A stretch of 64,000 nt of DNA from Herbidospora sakaeratensis (GTDB lineage: Bacteria > Actinomycetota > Actinomycetes > Streptosporangiales > Streptosporangiaceae), in the NCBI RefSeq assembly GCF_001570525.1, contig NZ_BBXC01000018.1, positions 41,640-105,639 of the forward strand, in the 5' to 3' direction. Within the stretch, counting starts at the first letter, position 1, and each line of letters starts with the position of its first letter. The notes beneath the pieces were generated by a model. It searched no databases. It worked only from the letters and a program-made list of their open reading frames with translations, and was not told where the DNA came from. Shown here piece by piece: positions 43,500-52,450 of the stretch. Position numbers and translations under genes: made by a program.

Positions 43500-44383
43500 T
43501 GAGAGTACTGGTCACGGGCAGCGCCGGGCGGTTCGGGCGCAGCGTGGTGGTGGCGCTGGCCGACGCGGGCCACGAGGTGGTCGGCATCGACACGGTCGCG
43601 GGCACTCCCGCGCAGGCCGTGTGGTTGCCCGCCGACCTCACCGATCCGGGCGAGGCGTTCGGGGTGATGAGCCGGTTCCGGCCCGACGCCGTCGTCCACC
43701 TCGCCGCCGTCGCGACGCCGTTCTCGCGGACGGACGGGCTGACCTTCCGGGTCAACACGCAGCTGGCCTTCAACGTGTGCGAGGCCGCGACGGCTCTCGG
43801 GGTGGGCCGGGTGGTCGTGGCCTCCAGCCCGACCGTCATCGGCTACGGCGCGCCCGACGGGTGGACGCCCACCTACCTGCCGATCGACGAAGACCACCCG
43901 GCCCGGCCCTGGAACGCGTACGCGGTGTCGAAGCTGGTGGCCGAGCAGGTGATGGCCTCGTTCGCGCGGTCGGGCACGGCCACCCGCTTCGCGGCGGTCC
44001 GGCCCTGCTTCGTGGTCGCGCCCGAGGAGTGGGAGGGCGCGCCGACGCAGTCGGGGCACACCATCAGGGAGCGGCTCGACCGGCCCGACGTCGCCGGGGT
44101 GTCGCTGTTCAACTACATCGACGCGCGCGACGCCTCCGACCTGGTGCGCACCCTCGTCGACCGGCTGCACGAGGTGCCCAGCGGCGAGGTGTTCTTCGCC
44201 GGGGCCCCCGACGCGCTGGCCAGGGAGCCGCTGGCCGACCTGCTCCCCCGGGTGATCCCGTCGACGGCCGGCCACGCCGCCGCGCTGACGGGCACCTCCC
44301 CCGCGTTCTCCGCGGCCAAGGCCGGGCGGCTGCTCGGCTGGCAGGCCAAGCGGAGCTGGCGTACCGAGATGGGAGACCACTGA
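43499..44383 (+). CDS. NAD-dependent epimerase/dehydrogenase, probable uronate dehydrogenase
   Basis: The 294-residue protein is an extended short-chain dehydrogenase with the NAD loop VLVTGSAGRFGRS and the catalytic YAVSK. With KdgD and an enolase-family enzyme next to it, the best role is uronate dehydrogenase, oxidising galacturonate to galactaro-lactone. Other sugar epimerases share the fold, so the substrate is inferred from neighbours. ATG 43499 overlaps the permease stop. Confidence 0.8.
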   Translation: MRVLVTGSAGRFGRSVVVALADAGHEVVGIDTVAGTPAQAVWLPADLTDPGEAFGVMSRFRPDAVVHLAAVATPFSRTDGLTFRVNTQLAFNVCEAATALGVGRVVVASSPTVIGYGAPDGWTPTYLPIDEDHPARPWNAYAVSKLVAEQVMASFARSGTATRFAAVRPCFVVAPEEWEGAPTQSGHTIRERLDRPDVAGVSLFNYIDARDASDLVRTLVDRLHEVPSGEVFFAGAPDALAREPLADLLPRVIPSTAGHAAALTGTSPAFSAAKAGRLLGWQAKRSWRTEMGDH

Positions 44384-44384
44384 T

Positions 44385-45239
44385 ATGGACCTCAGCGGGG
44401 TGCTGTTCTTCCCCGTCACCCCCTTCGACGCCGACGGCGCGGTGGCGGAGGACGTGCTGGCCGAGCACCTGCGCGCCGGCCTGGCCCACGGGCCGGGCGC
44501 GGTGTTCGCGGCCTGCGGCACCGGCGAGTTCACCTCCCTGTCGGAGGAGGAGCACGCCCGGGTCGTCGCGGTCGCCGCCGCGCAGACCGCCGGGCGGGCG
44601 CCCCTGTTCGCCGGGGCCGGCGGGCCGCTCGGGGCCGCGCTCCGGCACGCCCGCACCGCGCGGGAGGCCGGGGCCGACGGGGTGCTGCTGCTGCCGCCGG
44701 CCGCCCGGGGCCCGCGCTACGCCGACTACGTGCGGGCGGTCGCGGCCGAGGGCGTGCCGGTCGTCCTCTACGCGCGCGACCACCTGGTGCTCTCGCCCCG
44801 CGAGGTGCTCGACCTCGCCGAGATTCCGGGCGTGGTCGGGCTGAAGGACGGCGTCGGCGACATCGACCGCATGCAGCGCATCGTGCGGGCGATGGACGGG
44901 CGCGACTTCACCTTCTTCAACGGGCTGCCGACCGCCGAGCTGACCATGCCGGCCTACCGGGCCATCGGGGTCGACCTGTACTCCTCGGCCGTGTTCGCGT
45001 TCGCGCCGGAGATCGCGGTGGCGTACCGGCAGGGGAACGAACGTCTGCTCGACGCGTTCTACGCGCCTCTCGTGGAGCTGCGCTCGAAGGTCCCCGGGTA
45101 CGCCGTCTCGCTGGTCAAGGCCGGGGTCCGGCTGCGCGGGCTGGACGCCGGGGCGGTGCGGCCGCCGCTGGCCGACCTCGCGCCCGACGACCTGGCCGAA
45201 CTCGACCGGCTCATCAAGATAGGGCTGGATCTGACATGA
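44385..45239 (+). CDS. 5-dehydro-4-deoxyglucarate dehydratase (KdgD-like)
   Basis: The 284-residue protein belongs to the dihydrodipicolinate synthase superfamily. It has FFPVTPF, GTGEFTSLS and the Schiff-base Lys in VVGLKDGVGD, followed by YSSAVFAF as in KdgD rather than DapA. It removes water and CO2 from 5-dehydro-4-deoxyglucarate to give 2-ketoglutarate semialdehyde. The true dapA of this genome is at 61380-62297. ATG 44385 lies one base past the previous stop. Confidence 0.87.
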   Translation: MDLSGVLFFPVTPFDADGAVAEDVLAEHLRAGLAHGPGAVFAACGTGEFTSLSEEEHARVVAVAAAQTAGRAPLFAGAGGPLGAALRHARTAREAGADGVLLLPPAARGPRYADYVRAVAAEGVPVVLYARDHLVLSPREVLDLAEIPGVVGLKDGVGDIDRMQRIVRAMDGRDFTFFNGLPTAELTMPAYRAIGVDLYSSAVFAFAPEIAVAYRQGNERLLDAFYAPLVELRSKVPGYAVSLVKAGVRLRGLDAGAVRPPLADLAPDDLAELDRLIKIGLDLT

Positions 45240-46291
45240 CGCGCATCGCGGGCCTGCACACGCTCCCGCTGCGGGCGGACCTGCCCCGGCCGTGGGGGCC
45301 CGACGTGCCGTACCACCACGTGATCGCCTGCACGCTCGTCCTGGACGACGGGCGGACCGGCACCGGTTTCTCCTGGACCCCCTCGATCGGGGCGGCGGCG
45401 GTGGCCGCCCTGCTCGACCACGACATCGCCGCGTTCGTGAAAGGGCTGCCCCCGCACCCGGAGGTGGTCTGGGACCACCTGTGGCGGCACCTGCGCGAGG
45501 CGGGCGGCGGCGGCGTCACGACCATGGCCATGGCCGCGGTGGACATCGCGTTGTGGGACCTGCGGGCCTCGGCCCAGGGGCTCGGCCTGGCCGACGCGAT
45601 CGGGCGGCGGCGCGACGCCGTGCCCGTCTACGCCAGCGGGGTCAACCGGCACTATCCGCTGCCGGAGCTGGTCGAACAGGCCCGGCGCTGGATCGGCTAC
45701 CCCGCCGTGAAGATCAAGGTGGGCCGCGACGACGACGTCGAGCGGGTGGCCGCCGTCAGGGAGGTGCTCGGGCCGGGCACCCTGCTGATGGTCGACGCCA
45801 ACCAGCGCTGGGACCTGTTCCGGGCCCGCGCGATGATCCGGGAGCTGGAACCCTTCGGGCTCACCTGGGTCGAGGAGCCGCTCCCCGCCGACGACCTCGA
45901 CGGGCTGCGGCGGCTGCGCGAATCGGTGGACGTGCCGATCGCGGCCGGCGAGAGCCTCTCCACCATCCACGACTTCCGCCGGCTGCTGAACGCCGTCGAC
46001 GTCGTGCAGCCCAACGTGGTCAGGGTCGGCGGCGTCACCCCGCTGCTGCGGATCGCCGAACTCGCCCGCGTCCAGGGCGTGCCCACCTTCCCGCACCTGC
46101 TGCCGGACCTCTCGGCGCAGCTCGCGCTGGCGCTCCCGCTGCCGTGCATGGTCGAGGACGTCGAGGACGCCTCCCTGGCCGCGCTCGGCCTCCTCGACGG
46201 GCCGCCGCCGGTCGAACTCGGCCCCGGCGGGGCCCGGGTCGGCGCCCACTTAGGTCATGGCCTGCGCTTCCCGACTTTGGAGGGCCGCTGA
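45236..46291 (+). CDS. Enolase-superfamily enzyme, probable galactarolactone cycloisomerase
   Basis: The 351-residue protein is a mandelate racemase/muconate lactonising type enzyme. The KxK base pair (VKIKVG), metal ligands in VDANQRW, WVEEPL and AGES, and a C-terminal His (FPHLLPDL) are present. Between uronate dehydrogenase and KdgD, the missing step is opening and dehydration of galactaro-1,4-lactone, done in Agrobacterium by an enolase-family enzyme (Gci). A glucarate or galactarate dehydratase is the alternative. It overlaps both neighbours by 1-4 bp. Confidence 0.82.
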   Translation: MTRIAGLHTLPLRADLPRPWGPDVPYHHVIACTLVLDDGRTGTGFSWTPSIGAAAVAALLDHDIAAFVKGLPPHPEVVWDHLWRHLREAGGGGVTTMAMAAVDIALWDLRASAQGLGLADAIGRRRDAVPVYASGVNRHYPLPELVEQARRWIGYPAVKIKVGRDDDVERVAAVREVLGPGTLLMVDANQRWDLFRARAMIRELEPFGLTWVEEPLPADDLDGLRRLRESVDVPIAAGESLSTIHDFRRLLNAVDVVQPNVVRVGGVTPLLRIAELARVQGVPTFPHLLPDLSAQLALALPLPCMVEDVEDASLAALGLLDGPPPVELGPGGARVGAHLGHGLRFPTLEGR

Positions 46292-48252
46292 TGAACGGCA
46301 CCACCACGCGCACCGTCCCGGTGGTCCTGGCCGGGGCCTACGGCCACGGCTGGTGGCACCTGGAGAACCTGCGCCGCCTGACCGAGGGCGGCCTGGTCCG
46401 GCTGGCGGGCGTCTGCGACGTACGGGACATCGAGCCCGGCCTGCTGCGCGGGCTGGGCGACCCCGAACGGTCGACCGACCTCGGGCGGCTGATCGAACGG
46501 ACCGGCGCGGAGATCACCGTCCTGGTCACGCCCATCCAGACCCACCGCGACCTGGCGATCCGCGCGCTGGAGGCCGGGTCGCACCTGCTGCTGGAGAAGC
46601 CGCCCGCCTCGACCCTGGCCGGGTTCCGGGAGATCGAGGCGGCCGTACGGAGAACCGGCCTGGCCTGTCAGGTCGGGTTCCAGAGCCTCGGCTCGGCGGC
46701 GATCCCCGCGATCCGCCGCCTGGTCGCCGAGGGCGTCATCGGCCGGGTGCGCGGCATCGGCGTCGCCGGTGCCTGGGAGCGCCCCTCGGCCTACTTCACC
46801 CGCTCGGCGTGGGCGGGCAGACGCCGCGCCGGGCGGGTCGACGTCATGGACGGCGCCCTCACCAACCCGTTCGCGCACGCCGTCGCCACCGCCCTGGCCG
46901 TGGCCGGGAAGGACACGGCCGACGACGTCGCCGGGGTCGACGCGGAGCTCTTCCACGCCAACCCGATCGAGGCCGACGACACCTCCTGCCTGCGCATCCG
47001 CCTGTCGGACGGGCCGCCGATCACGATCGCGGTGACCCTGACGGCCGACCGCAGGCACGAGCCCTACGTGACCGTGCACGGCACCGAGGGGCGCATCACG
47101 CTGACGTACACCCTCGACCAGGTGCGGGTGGAGAGCCGGGCGCGCGGCGGGTCCACCACCACCTACGCCCGCGCCGACCTGCTGGAGAACCTGGTCTCCC
47201 ACGTCAGGGACGGTGTTCCGCTGCTGGTGCCGCTGCACCGGACGGGCGCGTTCATGCGGGTGCTGGAGGAGATCCGGCTCGCGCCCGACCCGCTGCCGAT
47301 CCCCGACGCCCACCAGGAGATCGAGCAGGAGAACGGTGTCGTGGTGCGCCGCACCATCCCCGGCGTCGCCAACCTGACCGCGCGCAGCGCCGAGCACCTG
47401 GCGCTGTTCTCCGAGCTCGACGTGCCGTGGGCGGCCCCGCGCGCGGTGCTGAAGGTGGCCGGGCGGGCGGTCGCCGAGTACAACTGGCGGCCCGAACTGG
47501 CCACCACGCTCTCGCCCCGCCCCTACCTGCACCCGGTGCGCACGCTGGCGGGCGTCCCGGTGACCGAGGTCAACCCGGCCGACCACGTCCACCACCTCGG
47601 GGCCTCGATCGCGGTCGCCGACGTGTCGGGCCGCAACTTCTGGGGCGGCCGGACCTACGTCAGAGGCCGCGGCCCGACCTGGCTGAACAACCACGGCGTG
47701 CAGAACCACGTCGCCTTCACCCGCCGCGACGAGCACGCCTTCACCGAGACCCTGCGCTGGACCGGCGTCGACGGCCTCGACCTGATCGAGGAGAGCCGCC
47801 GGGTCACGGCCCACCGGCTGCGCCGGGGCTGGGCCCTCGACGTGGAGTTCACCCTGACCAACCTCACCCGCGAGCCGCTCACGATCGAGAGCTCGGCCAC
47901 CAAGGGCCGCGCCGGCGCGGGGTACGGCGGCTTCTTCTGGCGCGCCCCCGGCGCGTCGGCCGACCGGACCGCGTTCACCGCGTGGGACGACGAGCCGCAC
48001 GGCAGCCGCGCGCCCTGGCTGGCCATGTCGGGCGACGACTGGACGCTGGTCTTCGTCCAGGACGCCGACCCGTGGTTCGTGCGGATCGACGAATACCCGG
48101 GCGCCGGACCGGCGCTGGCCTGGGACCGCCCGCTCGTCGTCGAGCAGGCGCTGACCCGCCGCGTCGTCACCGCCATCACCGACGGCCGCCTCACCAGAGC
48201 CGAGGCCGCCGCTCTGGTCACAGACATCGGGGACATCCAACGAGAAAGGTAG
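46291..48252 (+). CDS. Gfo/Idh/MocA oxidoreductase fused to DUF6807 (PmoA-like)
   Basis: The 653-residue protein has two parts. Residues about 5-345 are a Gfo/Idh/MocA oxidoreductase with a nucleotide fold (VVLAGAYGHGWWHLENL) and the LLLEKPPAS motif. Residues about 350-650 are a DUF6807/PmoA domain with HVHHLGASIAVADVSGRNFWGG and a Trp-rich core. In other genomes these are often neighbouring genes. The N-terminal nucleotide loop reads GAYGHGWW instead of GxGxxG, so cofactor binding may differ. It starts in TGATG overlap with the enolase gene. Its substrate is unknown, perhaps a methylated or acetylated pectin sugar. Confidence 0.85.
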   Translation: MNGTTTRTVPVVLAGAYGHGWWHLENLRRLTEGGLVRLAGVCDVRDIEPGLLRGLGDPERSTDLGRLIERTGAEITVLVTPIQTHRDLAIRALEAGSHLLLEKPPASTLAGFREIEAAVRRTGLACQVGFQSLGSAAIPAIRRLVAEGVIGRVRGIGVAGAWERPSAYFTRSAWAGRRRAGRVDVMDGALTNPFAHAVATALAVAGKDTADDVAGVDAELFHANPIEADDTSCLRIRLSDGPPITIAVTLTADRRHEPYVTVHGTEGRITLTYTLDQVRVESRARGGSTTTYARADLLENLVSHVRDGVPLLVPLHRTGAFMRVLEEIRLAPDPLPIPDAHQEIEQENGVVVRRTIPGVANLTARSAEHLALFSELDVPWAAPRAVLKVAGRAVAEYNWRPELATTLSPRPYLHPVRTLAGVPVTEVNPADHVHHLGASIAVADVSGRNFWGGRTYVRGRGPTWLNNHGVQNHVAFTRRDEHAFTETLRWTGVDGLDLIEESRRVTAHRLRRGWALDVEFTLTNLTREPLTIESSATKGRAGAGYGGFFWRAPGASADRTAFTAWDDEPHGSRAPWLAMSGDDWTLVFVQDADPWFVRIDEYPGAGPALAWDRPLVVEQALTRRVVTAITDGRLTRAEAAALVTDIGDIQRER

Positions 48253-48257
48253 ACACG

Positions 48258-49547
48258 ATGGCCAGACGCCTGCTGTGTGCCCTGTTGATAGGCGCCGGTC
48301 TGACCATGACCGGATGCGGCGGCGACCCCGCCCCGTCCGGCGACGGCACGACCACCATCACCTTCTGGGACGACAACGGCGGCCCCGCCCGCACGCCGGT
48401 GTGGCAGCACATCATCGCCGAGTTCCAGAAAGCCAACCCGAAGATCAAGGTCGAGTACGTGGGCATCCCCATCGCCCAGGTGCAGCAGAAGTACGACACC
48501 GCCATCGCCGGCGGCGGCCTGCCCGACGTGGGCGGCGTCTCGACGGCGATGCTGGCCAACCTGGTCGCCCAGAAGGCGCTCGACCCGGTCGACCTGGCCG
48601 GCCTGCCGCTGAACGAGCAGGTGGTGAACTCGGTCAAGTCGACGGTGCCCGACGGGAAGACGTACATGATGCCGATGTCCACCAACATGGGCGTCTTCTG
48701 GTACCGCACCGACTGGTTCAAGGAGAAGAACCTCACCCCGCCCGAGACGTGGGACCAGTTCTTCGACGCGGTCGGCGCGCTGACCGACAAGGGCCAGAAC
48801 CGCTACGGCTTCACCATCCGCGGCGGCGCGGGCTCGATCGCCCAGGCCCTGGAGGTCGTGTACGGCCAGTCGGGCATCCCCCAGATGTTCGACGCGAGCG
48901 GCGTCTCGACCGTGAACGACCCCAAGAACGTGGCCGCGCTGGAGAGGCTCGCGGGGCTGTTCAAGACCAACACGCCCGAGGCCGACGCGACCAACGACTA
49001 CGCCAAGATGGTCGCCCAGTTCGACGGCGGCTCCATCGCGGTCATGCAGCACAACCTGGGGTCCTACAACGACCATGTGAAGACCCTCGGCGCCGACAAG
49101 GTCGCCGCGCTGCCCGTCTTCCGGCCGGCCGACGGCGCGCCCCGCGCGGTGTTGTCGAACCCGATCGCCGGCATCGGCCTGTTCGCGAGCGGTGAGAAGA
49201 AGGACGCCGCGCTGGCGTTCGCCACCTTCGCCGCGAGCAAGGCGATGAACAGCTACTGGGCCGACAAGACGGGCGTGCTGCCCGCCAACACCGAGGTGAA
49301 CTCCGAACCGTGGATCAAGGAACGCCAGCACGTCTCGGCGGCCCTGGACGTGCTGAACGACCCGGCCACGGCGGTCGTACAGATGCCCTACCACCTGCCG
49401 GAGTTCAACGCCATCACCAAGACCGACGCCGAGCCGAACTTCCAGAAGGTGCTCCTCGGGGAGCTGCCGGCCAAGGAGTTCCTCGACGGCATGGCGGCCG
49501 CGCTGACCGAGGCGCAGGCCAAGTGGAAGCAGCGCAACGGCGGCTGA
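48258..49547 (+). CDS. Sugar-binding lipoprotein of the pectin-locus ABC transporter
   Basis: The 429-residue protein has a lipoprotein signal (RLLCALLIGAGLTMTGC, Cys20) and a family 1 solute-binding fold (TITFWDDNGGPARTP, PMSTNMGVFWYRTDWF). It should deliver galacturonate or oligogalacturonides to the permeases at 41752-43499. It starts 5 bp after the previous stop and is followed by a strong hairpin terminator. Confidence 0.9.
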   Translation: MARRLLCALLIGAGLTMTGCGGDPAPSGDGTTTITFWDDNGGPARTPVWQHIIAEFQKANPKIKVEYVGIPIAQVQQKYDTAIAGGGLPDVGGVSTAMLANLVAQKALDPVDLAGLPLNEQVVNSVKSTVPDGKTYMMPMSTNMGVFWYRTDWFKEKNLTPPETWDQFFDAVGALTDKGQNRYGFTIRGGAGSIAQALEVVYGQSGIPQMFDASGVSTVNDPKNVAALERLAGLFKTNTPEADATNDYAKMVAQFDGGSIAVMQHNLGSYNDHVKTLGADKVAALPVFRPADGAPRAVLSNPIAGIGLFASGEKKDAALAFATFAASKAMNSYWADKTGVLPANTEVNSEPWIKERQHVSAALDVLNDPATAVVQMPYHLPEFNAITKTDAEPNFQKVLLGELPAKEFLDGMAAALTEAQAKWKQRNGG

Positions 49548-49556
49548 CCTCGTTCT

Positions 49557-49599
49557 CCCGTACGTCTCCCGCCCCCTGACCTGGCGGGAGCCGTACGGG
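49557..49599 (+). terminator. Hairpin terminator after the sugar-binding protein
   Basis: Arms CCCGTACG-T-CTCCCGCC and GGCGGGAG-C-CGTACGGG pair over 16 bp with one internal mismatch and a 9-base loop. CTCTTCCTC follows. The hairpin stands between the operon end and the next lyase gene, so it may end or reduce transcription into that lyase. Confidence 0.75.
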
Positions 49600-49622
49600 C
49601 TCTTCCTCTAGGAGACACTCCT

Positions 49623-50870
49623 GTGCGCAGCATGCTCGTTTTCGCCCTGACGGTGGGCGCCCTGGCCGGGCCCGGCTCCGATCCGGCCCGGCAGACGCTG
49701 GGAGCCGGCGACGGCTGGGGTTCCCACGGCACCGGCACCACCGGCGGTTCGGCGGCGCCCGCCGCGAACGTCCACACCGTCTCGACCCGCGACCAGCTCG
49801 TGACCGCCCTCGCGGCGCCCGGCCCGAAGATCATCAAGGTGCGGGGGGTCGTCGACGGCAACCTGCCCTGTTCCTCCTACGCGACCGGCGGCTACTCCCT
49901 GGACGCCTACCTCGCGGCGTACGACCCCGCCACCTGGGGCCGCGTCGACCCGTCGGGCCCGCTGGAGGACGCCCGCGCGGCCTCGGCCGCCCGGCAGACC
50001 GCGTACGTCAAGCTCAAGGTCGGCTCGAACACCACCATCGTCGGCGAGGGGAAACACGCCCGGATCAAGGGCGTCAACCTGCACGTCGACAAGGCCGACA
50101 ACGTGATCATCCGCAACCTCACGTTCGAGGACGCCCACGACTGCTTCCCCCAGTGGGACCCGCTCGACGGCGCCGAGGGCAACTGGAACTCCCTCTACGA
50201 CAACATCTCGCTGACCGGCTCGACCCACGTGTGGGTCGACCACAACACCTTCACCGACGGCGCCAACCCCGACAGCGCCCAGCCGGTCTACTTCGGCCGC
50301 CCGTGGCAGGTCCACGACGGCCAGCTCGACATCACCGGCGGCAGCGACCTGGTGACCGCGTCGTGGAACCGTTTCACCGGCCACGACAAGACGATGCTGA
50401 TCGGCTCGACCAACAACCCGTCACAGGACCTCGGGAAACTCCGGGTCACCGTGCACCACAACCACTTCGAGAACACCCTGCAACGGCTGCCCCGGGTCAG
50501 GTTCGGCCAGGTGCACGTCTACAACAACTACTACGAGGCGTACGACCCGGCGTCGTTCGTCTACGCGCTGGGGGTCGGCGTGCAGTCGCAGATCTACAGC
50601 GAGAACAACTTCTACCGCCTCGGCCGGGGCGTCGACCCGGCGAAGATCCTCTACAACTGGGGCGGCACGACCCTGACGGCCAGGGGCGACCTGCTCCGGG
50701 TCGGCGGCACGGTGACCCCGTTCGACCCGATCGCGGCGTACAACGCGGCCAACGACCCCGACCTGGGCTCCGACGCGGGCTGGACCCCCACCCTGCACAC
50801 GGGCGTCGACCCCGCGTCGAAGGTCCACAAGGACGTGTCGAAGCACGCGGGCGCGGGCGAGATCGCCTAG
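49623..50870 (+). CDS. Second secreted pectate lyase (PL1)
   Basis: The 415-residue protein has a short signal sequence (MRSMLVFALTVGALAG) and a PL1 lyase fold. Its blocks are IIRNLTFEDAHDCFPQWDPL, VWVDHNTF and LPRVRFG with the catalytic Arg. It has no lectin module, unlike the lyase at 33579. It differs enough in sequence to be another PL1 subfamily, so the two lyases may prefer different pectins. GTG 49623 follows AGGAGA. Confidence 0.92.
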   Translation: MRSMLVFALTVGALAGPGSDPARQTLGAGDGWGSHGTGTTGGSAAPAANVHTVSTRDQLVTALAAPGPKIIKVRGVVDGNLPCSSYATGGYSLDAYLAAYDPATWGRVDPSGPLEDARAASAARQTAYVKLKVGSNTTIVGEGKHARIKGVNLHVDKADNVIIRNLTFEDAHDCFPQWDPLDGAEGNWNSLYDNISLTGSTHVWVDHNTFTDGANPDSAQPVYFGRPWQVHDGQLDITGGSDLVTASWNRFTGHDKTMLIGSTNNPSQDLGKLRVTVHHNHFENTLQRLPRVRFGQVHVYNNYYEAYDPASFVYALGVGVQSQIYSENNFYRLGRGVDPAKILYNWGGTTLTARGDLLRVGGTVTPFDPIAAYNAANDPDLGSDAGWTPTLHTGVDPASKVHKDVSKHAGAGEIA

Positions 50871-50873
50871 ACC

Positions 50874-50914
50874 GGCGGCGCCGTGTCTCGACTTGCGGGA
50901 GACACGGCGCCGCC
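50874..50914. terminator. Perfect bidirectional terminator between convergent genes
   Basis: Perfect 16-bp arms GGCGGCGCCGTGTCTC and GAGACACGGCGCCGCC surround a 9-base loop. The hairpin fills the 49-bp gap between the lyase stop and the aldehyde dehydrogenase stop. No T-run follows, as is common in actinomycetes. Confidence 0.8.
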
Positions 50915-50919
50915 TCACG

Positions 50920-52317
50920 TCACGACGGCACGCCGTCGACCCGGCGCGGGACGCCGAGCGGGTTGTCGTCGCGCAGTTCGAGAGGCAGCAGCGGCTCGGG
51001 CAGGTCCTGGTAGGCGACCGGCGTCTGCCAGCGGCGGATCGCCGTCGCGCCCACCGAGGTGTGCATCGGCGTGGTGCTGGCGGGCCAGGGTCCGCCGTGG
51101 TGCATCGCCCACGTCACGGCGACGCCGGTCGGCCAGCCGTTCCAGATCACCCGGCCGGCCAGCCGCGCGAGCTCCGGCACCAGCGGGGCCGCCTCGACCG
51201 GGTCGGCCGAGTGGACGGTCGCCGTCAGCGAGCCGGGCAGGTTGCGCAGCACCTCGGGCAGGTCGGAGATCTCCTTGTACGTCACCACGATCGCCGACGG
51301 CCCGAACGTCTCCTCGGCGAACTCAGGCAGGCCCAGGGAGAAGGTGGTCAGGTCGGCGGTGTAGACGCGCGGCGCGACGGCCCCCTCGGCCGGGCCGGCC
51401 AGGCCGCGGGCCAGCTCGGTCAGGCGCTCGCCGAGCCGGGAGACGCCCGACTCGAATCCCTCGCAGATGGCCGGGGTGAGCATCGTGCCGCCGGTGGTGG
51501 CCGAGACGGCGGCCGTGATCGCCTTGAGCAGGTCGGCGTCGTCGGGCACGAACAGCAGGCCGGGGTTGGTGCAGAACTGCCCGACGCCGAGGGTCAGGGA
51601 GGCGGCGAAGCCCTCGGCCAGGCCGGCCGGGTCGGCCAGGGCCGACGGCAGCACCACGACCGGGTTCACGCTGCCGAGCTCGCCGTAGAACGGGATCGGG
51701 TCGGGCCGCTCGTCGATCAGCGCCTGGATCGCCTTCCCGCCGCGCAGCGAGCCGGTGAAGCCGACCGCCGCCACGAGCGGGTGCTGCACGAGTTCCTTGC
51801 CGGCCTCGAACCCTTCGAGCAGGCCGAGCAGCTCGGGGTCGGGCAGGGCGGCCCGGATCACCTCGGCGACCCGCCGCGAGAGCACCGGGTGCCCGGGGTG
51901 GGCCTTCACCACGACCGCGCAGCCCGCCGCGAGCGCGGAGGCCACGTCGCCGCCCGCGACCGAGAACGCGAACGGGAAGTTGGAGGCGGCGAACACCCCC
52001 ACCACGCCCGGCACCGGCTGGAACATGCGCCGCACGTCGGGCCGGGGCGGGGTCGCCGACGGGTCGGCGTGGTCGATGATCGCCTCCACGTGCCCGCCGT
52101 CGCGCAGGACCCCGGCGAACAGCCGGAACTGGACCGCCGACCGGGCGATCTCGCCGCGGAGCCGTACCTCGCCGAGCGAGGTCTCCTCGGCCGCCACGGG
52201 CCACAGGTCGTCGGCGGCGGCCAGCAGCGCGTCGGCGACCCGGTCGAGCACGTCGGCCCGCTCGGCGGCCGGGCGGGTGCGCCAGACCTCCCCCGCGCGG
52301 GCGGCTTCGTTGATCAT
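50920..52317 (-). CDS. 2-ketoglutarate semialdehyde dehydrogenase
   Basis: The 465-residue protein is an aldehyde dehydrogenase of the ketoglutarate-semialdehyde type. Catalytic Cys lies in GQFCTNPGL and Glu in GELGSVNPV, with the family-typical SNFPFAFSVAGGD. It completes oxidative galacturonate breakdown by making 2-ketoglutarate from the KdgD product. ATG 52317 follows GGAGGAG. It has its own AT-rich promoter region with an ATGTAACAT palindrome. Confidence 0.88.
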   Translation of the reverse strand: MINEAARAGEVWRTRPAAERADVLDRVADALLAAADDLWPVAAEETSLGEVRLRGEIARSAVQFRLFAGVLRDGGHVEAIIDHADPSATPPRPDVRRMFQPVPGVVGVFAASNFPFAFSVAGGDVASALAAGCAVVVKAHPGHPVLSRRVAEVIRAALPDPELLGLLEGFEAGKELVQHPLVAAVGFTGSLRGGKAIQALIDERPDPIPFYGELGSVNPVVVLPSALADPAGLAEGFAASLTLGVGQFCTNPGLLFVPDDADLLKAITAAVSATTGGTMLTPAICEGFESGVSRLGERLTELARGLAGPAEGAVAPRVYTADLTTFSLGLPEFAEETFGPSAIVVTYKEISDLPEVLRNLPGSLTATVHSADPVEAAPLVPELARLAGRVIWNGWPTGVAVTWAMHHGGPWPASTTPMHTSVGATAIRRWQTPVAYQDLPEPLLPLELRDDNPLGVPRRVDGVPS

Positions 52318-52330
52318 CGAACTCCTCCGA

Positions 52331-52354
52331 ATTGTAATATGTAACATTTTTATA
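52331..52354 (-). promoter_or_regulatory. AT-rich promoter with short palindrome before the aldehyde dehydrogenase
   Basis: This stretch is strikingly AT-rich for the window. It holds ATGTAACAT (52339-52347), a 9-bp palindrome of the kind GntR-type regulators use. Read on the minus strand, TACAAT lies 14 bp before the Shine-Dalgarno block and could be the -10 box. I see no good -35 hexamer. Confidence 0.4.
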
Positions 52355-52384
52355 CAGCGAGCCGGAAAAATCTTCGCGGCGGGT

Positions 52385-52411
52385 TGTCGATTCCCCGGTC
52401 CCCCGCACGTC
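52385..52411 (+). promoter_or_regulatory. ECF42-type promoter before the YCII-sigma operon
   Basis: TGTCGA (52385-52390) and CGTC (52408-52411) are separated by 17 bp. This equals the ECF42 promoter as I recall it from Streptomyces venezuelae work, TGTCGA then CGA/TC. It lies 40 bp before the first gene, so the operon is probably driven by its own sigma factor. Confidence 0.7.
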
Positions 52412-52450
52412 GGATGGATGAAGGCGACCGACCCGACCAAGGAGCTTGCG

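Noticed and set aside
44385-45239. Second dapA
   Set aside because: The FFPVTPF, GTGEFTSLS and GLKDGVGD blocks, and the uronate genes on both sides, fit KdgD. The true dapA lies beside rnj.
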